Assembly: GCA_036784855.1 (NCBI GenBank)
Contig: JAZDSV010000012.1
Span: 186,001-250,000 of the forward strand
Reading direction: 5' to 3'
Source of the DNA: Aphelidium insulamus
Taxonomy: Eukaryota; Aphelidiomycota; Aphelidea; Aphelidiaceae
DNA: 64,000 nucleotides
This document shows, in pieces, positions 34,710 to 42,593 of the stretch. Below the pieces are notes generated by a model. It did no database searches. It was given only the letters and a program-made list of their open reading frames with translations, and was not told the origin of the DNA. Positions within the stretch are counted from its first letter, which is position 1; the number at the start of each line of letters is the position of its first letter. Position numbers and translations under genes: made by a program.

Positions 34710-35205
34710 TGTAACGCCAAATGACGTCATTCTGCGTCATCGATCGGAACCGGCAATTCGGGAGCCGGTTGCTAGCGCGGGAAACCCTGATCGGACGGAC
34801 GGTCGATCGGTCAGTCATGACGTCATTCTGCGTCATCGATCGGAACCGGCAATTCGGGAGCCGGTTGCTAGCGCGGGAAACCCTGATCGGACGGACGGTC
34901 GATCGGTCAGTCCTTCCAGACTATAAAGGGCGGTGATCTGGCGACTTGACCGGCAGTCTATCTACGTTTATCCACACTTAGACGTTAGGTTGGTTCTGTC
35001 TGGTCGCGCTCCTCCTGGTTGTCGCGTCGTCTCATCACTCAAAGGTCTGCCTGGCGTGTCTGCTCACGCCCTGCTGACATCGCCAAGGTATTGTTAATAA
35101 ATACGTTTATCCACACTTAGACGTTAGGTTGGTTCTGTCTGGTCGCGCTCCTCCTGGTTGTTGCGTCGTCTCATCACTCAAAGGAGCCAAGTGCCCTTTG
35201 TTACA
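34710..35205. mobile_element. Candidate solo LTR nested in the element
   Basis: A 496-bp block bounded by TGTAAC and GTTACA, the TG...CA inverted ends of an LTR. Inside, in plus orientation: two 96-bp tandem repeats (from 34721 and 34817) each with the CRE-like palindrome TGACGTCA, a TATA box (TATAAAGGG near 34923), two copies of an ~82-bp unit (about 34966-35047 and 35101-35183), and AATAAA near 35094 between them. This is the U3-R-U5 layout of a retroelement LTR. No internal retroviral-type coding region and no matching flanking duplication were found, so a solo LTR with eroded target site is proposed. It sits directly upstream of the helicase gene and supplies the stop codon of the next small frame. 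Confidence 0.55.
34721..34913. repeat. Two tandem 96-bp repeats with CRE-like palindromes
   Basis: The unit begins ATGACGTCATTCTGCGTCA and recurs after 96 bp with no visible difference. Each copy includes TGACGTCA, an AACCGG...CCGGTT inverted pair around CAATTCGGGAG, and GGTCGATCGGTCAGTC. The position upstream of a TATA box suggests duplicated enhancer units. Confidence 0.9.
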
Positions 35206-35425
35206 GTAGCACTGTCACCGATATCGCGTCAATGTCGGCCTTGATTTGCTCCGGCGGTTTGTTCAATTTGTTGGTCATCCATTTGATGAACTGCTTGCAA
35301 GTTTCTGCCGCGCTCTGCGTTTCCATGGAAGAAGTGAAGTGAAAGTTTGCTTCTATGATTATTTGCGAACGCTGCCTACCATAATTGATTTCCAGAGTTG
35401 TAACACCAATTGCAGCCTCAGCCAC
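35201..35425 (-). pseudogene. Small frame truncated by the LTR end
   Basis: A 74-residue frame beginning MAEAAIGVTTLEI with a Lys/Gln-rich helix (CKQFIKWMTNKLNKPPEQIK). Its last codon and TAA stop are made by the terminal TGTAAC of the candidate LTR (minus strand), so the original gene probably continued into what is now the helicase upstream region. No domain recognised. It could still be expressed as a short protein. Confidence 0.4.
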
Positions 35426-35561
35426 TGATTGGCGCGTCTGCTACGTGTCAGTGATATATCACAATATATATTGTGACATACAGTTTGAAGCCGCCGTGGA
35501 GTGTCCACTACAGAAACCGAATATATCGTAATGAGCGAAACTGAGCTGTAACAATCTATTT

Positions 35562-36124
35562 CTATTTCTTTTTCCAACGTTGGTTTAATTCAACTTTTCT
35601 ATTATTATTGACAGATAGGCCCGAAACACGCGCGACTCGTCGAACCGGAGTGTAGCATGCACCCGTGGCTTTGCTGCGCTTCGTACCCTTTGGGCAACGC
35701 GCTTGCTTCGGTCCTTGTTTAACATCTTTACAGCCCTTGGCCTTGGCGTAATAGCGCTGTCCAGAAGGACATGGATGTGCTGGAGGTTTGCGTACACGTG
35801 CCTTGCGGACCTTTAGAACGTATCGTCCAGTCGCCGGGTTGATGGTGTAAGCAGGGTCAGATGCTCGCTTGGAGACCATCTTGACCGTATTGACACGAGG
35901 AGCGGACTTGGGTTTGGAAGGTTTTACACAGACTCCCTTGGAGTTGCGGATAGACTTTCTTGCATGGCTTGGCCAAGAGTTCTGAAATGGATTTCCGCAT
36001 TATGTGTATATGTGTATGTATTGGATAACTTTGGAGAATATTATAATATTAAAATAAAAAGTGTACCTTCACCTGCCTGTTCAGTGGCAGTGTCCAGAGG
36101 TAGGAAGACCTGACGATACTGCAT
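35562..36124 (-). pseudogene. Basic Cys protein with NCLDV-like TGR motif; spliced, one frameshift
   Basis: ATG 36124 (MQYRQVFLPLDTATEQAGE) is spliced over a GTACAC...TTTCAG intron (about 36066-35981) to LLAKPCKK. There the frame shifts near 35945-35955 into IRNSKGVCVKPSKPKS. After KMVSKRASDPAY comes INPATGRYVLKV, which matches the NP-x-TGR-x-I/V-x-x motif of short adaptor-type domains common in nucleocytoplasmic large DNA viruses. Two C-P-x-G-x...C modules follow (CPSGQRYYAKAKGC; CPKGTKRSKATGAC). The last 105 residues form an intact basic frame (ATG 35879). The charge suggests a DNA- or virion-packaging role (inference). The frameshift makes the full-length form doubtful. Confidence 0.55.
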
Positions 36125-36210
36125 GGAATAACGGTGCGCATGAGTGAGAGATAACCAGAGATTATAAAGTTATAAACGTCGCATCTCGCTCAGGACATGT
36201 ATTGACGCTA

Positions 36211-38065
36211 TCATTGACGACATGCCTTTGCAACGTGCTGAATCAAGTGCCAGACATGAGCGTTATCCAACTCTGACTTGGCACTCGGCTTGCGCGGCAC
36301 CACTACAACTTCCAGTTTCCTCTCTATCGACGACGTTGAACTCTCCCAGAAACGTTTGCTCAAAGTTCCGAGCTTGTGGTCGACGGCGTATACGGCAGTG
36401 TTCGTATCGTCGAGAGAATCGTGAGTGTTGTCCGCAAACACCTTCATTATCAAGCTCAGCGTTGATAATCAATGAACATCGCCCGACGAACAGAGATTTG
36501 CGTGCCTTGCTCTCTGCGTCGCAAAGTCGTCAACAGGTTCAACAAATGTGACATGTCACCGTTCACGTTGGCAATATCGAGGCGAACCCCAGCGTTGTCA
36601 GGAATAACGCAGAATATCGAGTACCGACTGTCGCAAACGCACATCATCATTCGTGGTGACATCAGAGTTGAACTCAGCTGGAAAAACAGTGCTGACTTTG
36701 GTGTCGTAATCCAGAAAAGAGATTTCGCGCATGTGCTCTGGCTTGACGGTACCAGGCGAAGCTTGCTTGCAAGTCTCGCGGTCAAACAGGAGAAGGGTCT
36801 TGACAGCTGAAGTCGGAATCTCGCTGGCAGGCAGAATGAGCGTCGAGACGGCGTTGCGAATGAATGGGGCCTTGACGACGAACGAGGCGAAATGCGGACG
36901 GGTGACCTCTGGCAGCCCAGCTATTTTCTGCTTCTTTTTTTCTTGAGCTCGTAGGTGGGCAGCCGTTTGTTTCTCGGAGCCGTTGTGCTACACAAACAGT
37001 GTCAGTCAATGAATCAAATATATCAACCACCAGCCACCACCACCAAAACGATGACAATACCGCAACTCAGGCGGGTGGGTGGTGGCGACGATGTGAGTGA
37101 GTGATAAGTTACCTTCTTAGTGCGCTCGTTGCGAACCTCCACGTGTTGTGGGCAGTACCAATATCCGCCAACTTGTGCCAATCCAACCGATGCCGCACAG
37201 TCCATGCACTTTTCTCCGGACTTGGAAGCTTCCATTTTCTACGAAAACAGTGTCAGTTAAATAATCAAAGATATCAAGCATCAGCCACCACCACCCGATG
37301 GATGATAATACCGCAAATCAGGCGGGTGGGTGGTGGCGATGTTGTGAGAGAGTGATATGTACCTTGGCGTTATTCTACAAAAAAAAAGTGTCAGTCAGTT
37401 CATCAAATATATCAATAACCTGCCACCACCACCCAACTGATGACAATCCCGCAAATCAGGCGGGTGGGCGGTGGCTATGTTGTGAGAGAGATGTACCTTC
37501 TTAGTGCGCTCGTTGCGAACCTCCACGTGTTGTGGGCAGTACCAATATCCGCCAACTTGTGCCAATCCAACCGATGCCGCACAGTCCATGCACTTTTCTC
37601 CGGACTTGGAAGCTTCCATTTTCTACAAAAACTGTGTCAGTCAACTAATCAAAGCTATCAATAACCCGCCACCACCACCCGATTGATGAGAATACCGCAA
37701 ATCAGGCGGGTGGGTGGTGGCGATATGAGAGAGCGATGAGTTACCTTGGCATTGGTGTCAACCATAGCGGACGTGCAATATCCAAGGCATTGGTCGCATG
37801 TCTTGCGAATCTTTCCATTCTTGGATGTGAACGTGACTACGACACCGCTGCAGTGCAGGGTTCCCTCCTGGCACTTGTTCCTGGAGCAACGTCGAATAGC
37901 TAAATCGATTAATCAAAATCAAAAATAAGGATAACACATCCACCTACTAGTTGCCGCTGGTGATGATGGAGGTGAAGGTGGCAATCGATGTCCAGATGTT
38001 GCATTATAGTAGGCCAAACCATCATCATCTACATCGTTATATCGACGCCTTCCACTACATTTCAT
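36211..38065 (-). CDS. Cys-rich zinc-module protein with duplicated exons and near-identical introns; 3' part decayed
   Basis: Reading down from ATG 38065 (MKCSGRRRYNDVDDDGLAYY): an exon, a 47-bp intron, then exon 37899-37745 with RRCSRNKCQEGTLHC and RKTCDQCLGYC. Next come two almost identical ~126-bp exons (37622-37497 and 37238-37113), each encoding KCMDCAASVGLAQ...YWYCPQHVEVRNERTKK, a C-x2-C...C-x2-H zinc-knuckle-like module. A 12-bp exon (37363-37374, NNAK) separates them. Four introns of 122-125 bp that share their sequence divide these exons. The following exon (from 36987) reads HNGSEKQTAAHLRAQEKKKQ, then FVVKAPFIRNAVSTLILPA, and stops at 36598. Similar-looking coding sequence continues in other frames to 36456 and 36211, so the 3' part carries at least two frameshifts. 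The product's function is unknown; nucleic-acid or protein binding through zinc is likely. Confidence 0.55.
36988..37744 (-). repeat. Family of four near-identical introns (introner-like)
   Basis: Introns at about 36988-37112, 37239-37362, 37375-37496 and 37623-37744. All begin GTAAC or GTACAT and contain GCCACC-CCCACCCGCCTGA, TTGCGG, TATT-TCATC, then GGTGGTGGTGGC, then TTGATA...TTTGAT, and end TGACTGACACTGTTT...GTAG with small variations. The CCACC-CCC and GGTGGTGG blocks are complementary, so each intron can fold into a stem. Some copying may come from exon duplication, but the two intron positions within each duplicated unit also match each other. Confidence 0.85.
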
Positions 38066-38356
38066 ACTTTTTGAAGAAGAGAAGGAACGGGAACCGTCGC
38101 CGGCAACATCTATAGAGGATAAGCTCTGAGCAATCTGACCAATAGGAACTAACCCGATGAGCCACTAGAATCACCACCAGAATCACGACTTGAAACAGCA
38201 CTTGTAACCAAAGGCGAAGAGTCTAAAAAGTGAGTTCAAACAATACCGAAAATAAAAATTGGCTTAGCGTTATCCACGGCGCAATCTTCTCATTCAGTAA
38301 TAAACTCGCGTCCAAATGCCAGGCCATTCCAGTATCAGTTCACAAACAACCAACCG

Positions 38357-38602
38357 CTACCCCCGCGGAATCACGTTCGATGCCGCAAGCGGCGATTGGT
38401 CATCGTATGGGGGCAGTAACACAGTCTCCTTCGTGCAGCATACGCCGCGGACTAGGGTGTGTTTGATGGTTGAGGGACTAGAGGCACGCCCAGCGGACAG
38501 TGTTCCGTCCAGGGTCAACCGGCACAGCTTCAGCACCGCCCAAACGAGCACGGCATACCAGCAGATAGCCTCATGCGCTTCATCAGCGAGTTCACCTAAC
38601 AC
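38357..38602 (-). pseudogene. Coding remnant in the element, related to a copy at 42.1-42.4 kb
   Basis: An 81-codon frame starting MLGELADEAHEAICWYAVL. Its 5' flank (38603-38720) continues the similarity with the fragment near 42,120-42,270: LGELADEAHE versus LGKLTDEADE, and FGSVNNECKY versus FGNVNTEWKY. The two copies differ by a one-base shift, so at least one is decayed. No known domain. Confidence 0.45.
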
Positions 38603-38744
38603 GGTGTGTTAGACGGTACTTGCACTCGTTATTCACGCTACCGAATTCATCGATTTCCAATAGTTAGTCTGCTCTTGTGTGTAGCGCCCGCGGAACATTT
38701 TGTGAGAAAAGAAAGGAGCGCAGGGTTATCTCCAAACTGATGAA

Positions 38745-39365
38745 ATGTCGACGAATCAACAAGAAGGCGCCGGTGAGCCGGAAAGGGCCAGGGACGCCGC
38801 CTCACACCCGCGCTTCAGCACTTTGAACGGGCACAATTATTTCGTGGCTCCCGGCGCGACGTTCAGCAACAACCATTCGTTCTTCTTTGGCTGTCGCAAT
38901 CCTGTCGATGTCATGGAATTCCAGCGTCAACTGGCTGAAATATACCCGCAACAACTTCAGCGATACGATGCAGCCACCACTCAGCCTGATGCAACTGCTT
39001 CTGCCACTTTACCAGCGAATGTGGATGGCTTGTTCCGTACCGAGAATGGCAGCAACGTCTATGTCAGCCAGGGTGCTACTGTCACCAACAACCACTCGTT
39101 CTATTATGGTTATCGCAATGCCGAGGAGTTTATTCAACTCCACAACCAGCTCGCGGTTCCAGCCAATGAAGAAGCCGGCGCGACTGCATCGAGCCAGCAA
39201 AAGTATCCCTCTGCAGCCGCATCATCATCGTCCCAGCTGGTACCACCGACCCCGACACGCGTCGCTGACTTGAAGGCTGAGCTGTCGGCACGTGGTCTGT
39301 CAACTGGTGGTACCAAGAAGGAGCTAGAACAGCGCTTAGCGAGAAATAAATCGGAAACAGCATAG
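38745..39365 (+). CDS. SAP-domain protein with two internal repeats (206 aa)
   Basis: ATG 38745. Residues ~28-62 (NYFVAPGATFSNNHSFFFGC, then RNPVDVMEFQRQL) and ~103-138 (NVYVSQGATVTNNHSFYYGY, then RNAEEFIQLHNQL) are clear copies of one ~38-residue module. After a Ser/Ala/Gln-rich linker the C-terminus has a SAP motif (VADLKAELSARGLSTGGTKK...LEQRLA), a helix-turn-helix that binds AT-rich DNA or chromatin. SAP proteins are common in large DNA viruses and in packaging or replication factors. The gene is intact with no introns and faces the right terminal repeat, which begins 66 bp after its stop. Confidence 0.75.
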   Translation: MSTNQQEGAGEPERARDAASHPRFSTLNGHNYFVAPGATFSNNHSFFFGCRNPVDVMEFQRQLAEIYPQQLQRYDAATTQPDATASATLPANVDGLFRTENGSNVYVSQGATVTNNHSFYYGYRNAEEFIQLHNQLAVPANEEAGATASSQQKYPSAAASSSSQLVPPTPTRVADLKAELSARGLSTGGTKKELEQRLARNKSETA

Positions 39366-39431
39366 GAGCATAGGAGTATGAGAGTGAATATATATATGCC
39401 ATTTTCCGCTGTGGAATTCTACTTAAGTTAG

Positions 39432-39574
39432 AGTAGGGATGAGATAGAAATCCCGACATCATTTTAGCTTAAGAGAGAAGAAGAAAGAATAAATGTGGCA
39501 GTAATAGTAGCGACTATAAAACCGGGGGCGTGTATATGGGGGGGGGGGGGGGTATACATTATTACTTATATAAA
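39432..39574 (-). repeat. Right terminal inverted repeat of the element
   Basis: Reverse complement of the left end, with a poly-G run at about 39538-39552 in place of the poly-C. It ends at CTTATATAAA 39574. The bases next to it (CTTATACATTAC) show no duplication of the left flank (ATACTGCATAATA). Confidence 0.85.
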
Positions 39575-39599
39575 CTTATACATTACTTTTTACTTATAC

Positions 39600-39601
<2 letters not shown>

Positions 39602-39633
<32 letters not shown>

Positions 39634-39678
39634 GTATATGCCCTTCATATTGTGGCGTATACTCTTCTTACTGGTTGT

Positions 39679-39730
<52 letters not shown>

Positions 39731-39770
39731 ACAACCAGTAAGAAGAGTATACGCCACAATATGAAGGGCA
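39602..39770. repeat. (TA)n tract and perfect 132-bp palindrome
   Basis: A (TA)n run at about 39602-39630 is followed by a perfect inverted repeat with 66-bp arms and no spacer (39639-39704 and 39705-39770). The outer part is TGCCCTTCATATTGTGGCGT, then ACTCTTCTTACTGGTTGT. The inner part is (TC)9 and (TA)4, mirrored on the other side. It lies between the element's right end and the start of the metallophosphatase gene. The RNA or single strand would form a 66-bp hairpin. Confidence 0.95.
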
Positions 39771-39846
39771 CGTGCCGTGGAAAAGGGGCCGATCGAGCAG
39801 GAGCGCCCTTTCGCGTCATAGCCTCTCGTGCCTTCACAGACCAACA

Positions 39847-41541
39847 ATGTACGCACTGCGCGCCTGCTTGCTCACGCTGCTGCTGTGCGTGCGTGACGTG
39901 AGTGGCTTCGGCTCTCGGTTCGGCTGGGGTGCGCCGCCTGTCACGCGGGACCTTGCGGTGAATGCGTCGGCCGCCTCCGCCAACTGGCACCCGGTAGCGC
40001 GAGACTACACACGCGTCGCCCTATTCGGTGACCAGGGTCTGGGGGAGAATGCGGCGGCCGTACTGCGCATGATCAAGTCGTGGCAGGCGGACTTGGCGGT
40101 GCATTTGGGCGACTTTGACTATGCCGACAGCCCGCCCGCCTTTGCCAAGCTCATCACGGACAATCTGGGCATCAATTGTACGGACAATAGTTATGTGTAT
40201 ATACTGTGTGTGCGTGCAGTGTGTGCAGTCCACTCTAACGCTGGATGCAGTTCCGTATGTGGGCCTGGTGGGTAATCACGATCTGAAAGCCTGGACGCAG
40301 TATCAGCAAGACTTGGCTGCACGGCTGGACCGCGCGGATCTGTCGGACCATTGTCGCGGCGAGTACGGCGTCTACCACGTGTGCCGCTTCGAGAACATTG
40401 TCCTGGTGCTGGTTGGTGTGGGCACACAGGGGCGCAAGCACGCCGAATTCATTGACGAGGCGCTGCGCCAGAACGCTGACGCCACGTTCAAGATCTGCGG
40501 CTGGCACAAGAACCAGCGGGCCTACCAGACGGGCAACAAGCGCGACGAGACAGGCTACGAGGTGTATGATGTGTGTCGGCAGCACGGCGCTATGATCGCC
40601 ACTGGCCATGAGCACAGTTATAGTCGTACGCGCCTCATGCAGAGTTTTGAGGATCACGAAGTGGTGCCTAGCCATCCCGTGGAAGCGATGTCTGTCGAAC
40701 CCGGCAAGTCGTTTGCATTTGTTGCCGGTACTGCTGGTGCTCCACTGCGCGGCTGGAAGGATAATTTGGAAAATAATCCGTGGTGGGCGCTGACGGTTTC
40801 TACTACCAATGGTCTCCAATTCGGAGCGGTTCTTTGCGAATTTCCGCGCGAAAATTTCACCAAAGATGCCCGGTGTGAGTACCGCGACATTAACGGCAAA
40901 GTGTGGGACAACTTTGTCGTGTCTGCACTGAGCTATAATGCAAGTGCAATTCCGCCAGGAACCCATGGCGGCCACAAGAGGCGCGCGCACACTCTCGACG
41001 TTGCCGCAAGTAATGTCGAAATTTTCGATAATGACTCGGGTCATGCTCGAGCAGCTGGTCCACGAGCACGTATTCTGATGAGCCGTGATGACATGACGCG
41101 GCAATTTAGTGCAGACGGGCCATCAACTGACTCTCCGTCGAATGCTGTAGTTGTCACGTTCCACGATGTTAGAATCGATAATGACGCCACTGTCAAGAAG
41201 GCAAATCTTCAATTTTACGTACTGGACGGAGAGCCGGAGGAAGATGTACATTTGGACATTGAAATGGTGGCCGGACAGCACGTGCAGACAGTGCGCCAGA
41301 TTGTTCCCGCTGGAGATATCGAGAGGAACGAAGTATGGTCTACGAGGGATTTGGGCAGCTTGATGTCCGTCAGTCGCAATGAGACTACATTCACGTTTGC
41401 GCTGCGCGGCCTAGCCGGACAGAATGTTATCGGTACGTATTTAGTGGCTTTATGCTGCGGATAATCATGAGTTAACTGCGTTCAGTTGCCGGCATGGACA
41501 ATGCCAAACTTGCCCCCTCGCTCTTCATCCAACTACAATGA
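39847..41541 (+). CDS. Secreted calcineurin-like/purple acid phosphatase-type metallophosphoesterase
   Basis: ATG 39847 begins a signal peptide (MYALRACLLTLLLCVRDVSG). All metallophosphoesterase blocks are present: FGDQG, HLGDFDY, GNHD, and GHEHSYSR in place of the final GHxH-Y motif. Two metal ions are expected at these Asp/His/Asn/Tyr residues. The domain is followed by a ~190-residue beta-rich region (HDVRIDNDATVKKANLQFYV) resembling a lectin or DNRLRE-like fold (uncertain). A very short intron (about 40195-40228, GTGTAT...TGCAG) keeps the frame between SY and STLTLDAVPY. A second (about 41433-41487) leads to VAGMDNAKLAPSLFIQLQ and TGA 41541. Likely exported or lysosomal; the substrate is unknown. 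Confidence 0.85.
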
Positions 41542-42593
41542 CTGTGGATCCGCTGAATATACTCACAGATGCATCTGAATTTTTAAGGATTCTTCTCGAA
41601 AACATTGCCATTGTATTTTTCAGGGCAACACGGGTTCATTATACTCGTGGTCACATTGCACTTTTGACACATCAACATTAAGCGTGAACACAGAAAGTTG
41701 GATGGAAGTTGATGCATATTTGACTTGAGCATAAACTACAGACTCCTTCAACTAGACGCGTTCCAACTCTGGACCAGTAGTAGCATCAGCAGCGACTAGG
41801 CTTACACTATGAGATTACAGCTTCAATAGTCAGATACAGATATGATGATATAATGAAGCAGTATTGAACTTGTCTTTCCAACGCGTGGCTCGCCATCACC
41901 TTGAAGTGAATCTCGAAACTCCAAATAACAGAAATGCGGCACCGTCTAGCAGCTAGGGACCTCATCCCGCTTGTTGAGTACAACGCTTCATACATTCAGG
42001 TGTGCCACGTAACTTCCTTTGCTTTGGCAGCAACTTAATGTTACAATACGGGCGAATCTGAATATTGAACTGACAAACGCTTACGACATCAAACTGTGAC
42101 ACGGAGCAACCTTTCGCACCATCCGACAATTCATCCGCTTCATCTGTGAGTTTACCTAACAGAGTAAGTTAGTGGTACTTCCACTCGGTATTCACATTAC
42201 CCCACTCGGTATTCACATTACCGAAGTCACGGATTTCCAGTGCTCCACTTACTCTTGGGGTATAATACTCTCTGAAATTGATGCTTAAATAATCTGTCAG
42301 TACAGGGTCGCGCCAAGATTGGATTCTGTCTGCCTTGTCTGCATTGTGACGCGGAATGCGCACTCCAACGCTCAAATATAGCGACCGTCAGCAATAGGAA
42401 TAATTGTCACTGTTGAAAAAACCTACTAATGACATTTAAGTTCGACCTCATTTCGCCCAATTACTTGCATGACAGCTTGTACATCAAAGCGCCTACGCGA
42501 TTGGTCGCCGAAACCAGTTCAGCAGCGCAATTTCGCAGCGCATATTCACCGCACTGCACACACATTATAGTTACATACAATACACATTATACA
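41542..42593. other. Spacer containing a diverged fragment of the TIR element
   Basis: About 1.05 kb. Positions ~42,120-42,270 match the element's 38,575-38,700 region at roughly 75 percent by eye (CTTCATC, then GAGTT-ACCTAACA, GGTACTT-CACTCG-TATTCAC). A 22-bp tandem duplication (CCACTCGGTATTCACATTAC, ~42,182-42,225) is unique to this copy. The remnant frame on the minus strand (42375-42169) reads FREYYTPRVSGALEIRDFGN. The left part (41,542-42,100) holds no clear gene. A minus-strand CxxC-type peptide near 41,600-41,680 (CQKCNV...CCPEKYNG) could be another remnant. Confidence 0.6.

Larger units (their letters stand above)
31507..39574. mobile_element. ~8.07-kb TIR-bounded element carrying viral-type genes
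   Basis: Both ends carry the same ~143-bp sequence in opposite orientation, starting TTTATATAAGTAATAATG and including a 15-16-base homopolymer (C on the left, G on the right). Between them lie an orphan gene, a RING/SIAH-like gene, an SF1 helicase-HNH gene, a basic TGR-motif gene, a Cys-rich gene with repeated exons and introns, a small coding remnant and a SAP-domain gene. None of these resembles host housekeeping genes. No capsid, packaging ATPase, protease, DNA polymerase or integrase is visible. Gene content and size recall transpovirons (about 7 kb, linear, TIRs, SF1 helicase) or a non-autonomous viral element. That comparison is inference. No clear target-site duplication was found. Frameshifts and a nested LTR indicate decay. 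Confidence 0.8.

Noticed and set aside
34721-35183. CRISPR-like array from the tandem repeats
   Set aside because: Only two copies of each unit, long units, eukaryotic context; LTR regulatory repeats explain them better.
36472-36810. Plus-strand 112-codon frame in the element
   Set aside because: It lies opposite to stretches with better protein-like character on the minus strand and shows no domain.
38126-38153. A 28-bp intron upstream of the Cys-module gene (GTTAGT...CTCAG)
   Set aside because: Too short for a spliceosomal intron; an ATG at 38065 gives a simpler start.
31507-39574. Polinton/virophage or adintovirus identity
   Set aside because: No capsid, packaging ATPase, maturation protease, protein-primed polymerase or integrase frame could be found; only TIRs and helicase are shared.
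31490-39590. Target-site duplication flanking the TIRs
   Set aside because: Left flank ATACTGCATAATA and right flank CTTATACATTAC share no convincing direct repeat.
39530-39990. Frames on both strands across the poly-G, (TA)n and palindrome
   Set aside because: Low-complexity and palindromic sequence; the supported start of the next gene is at 39847.
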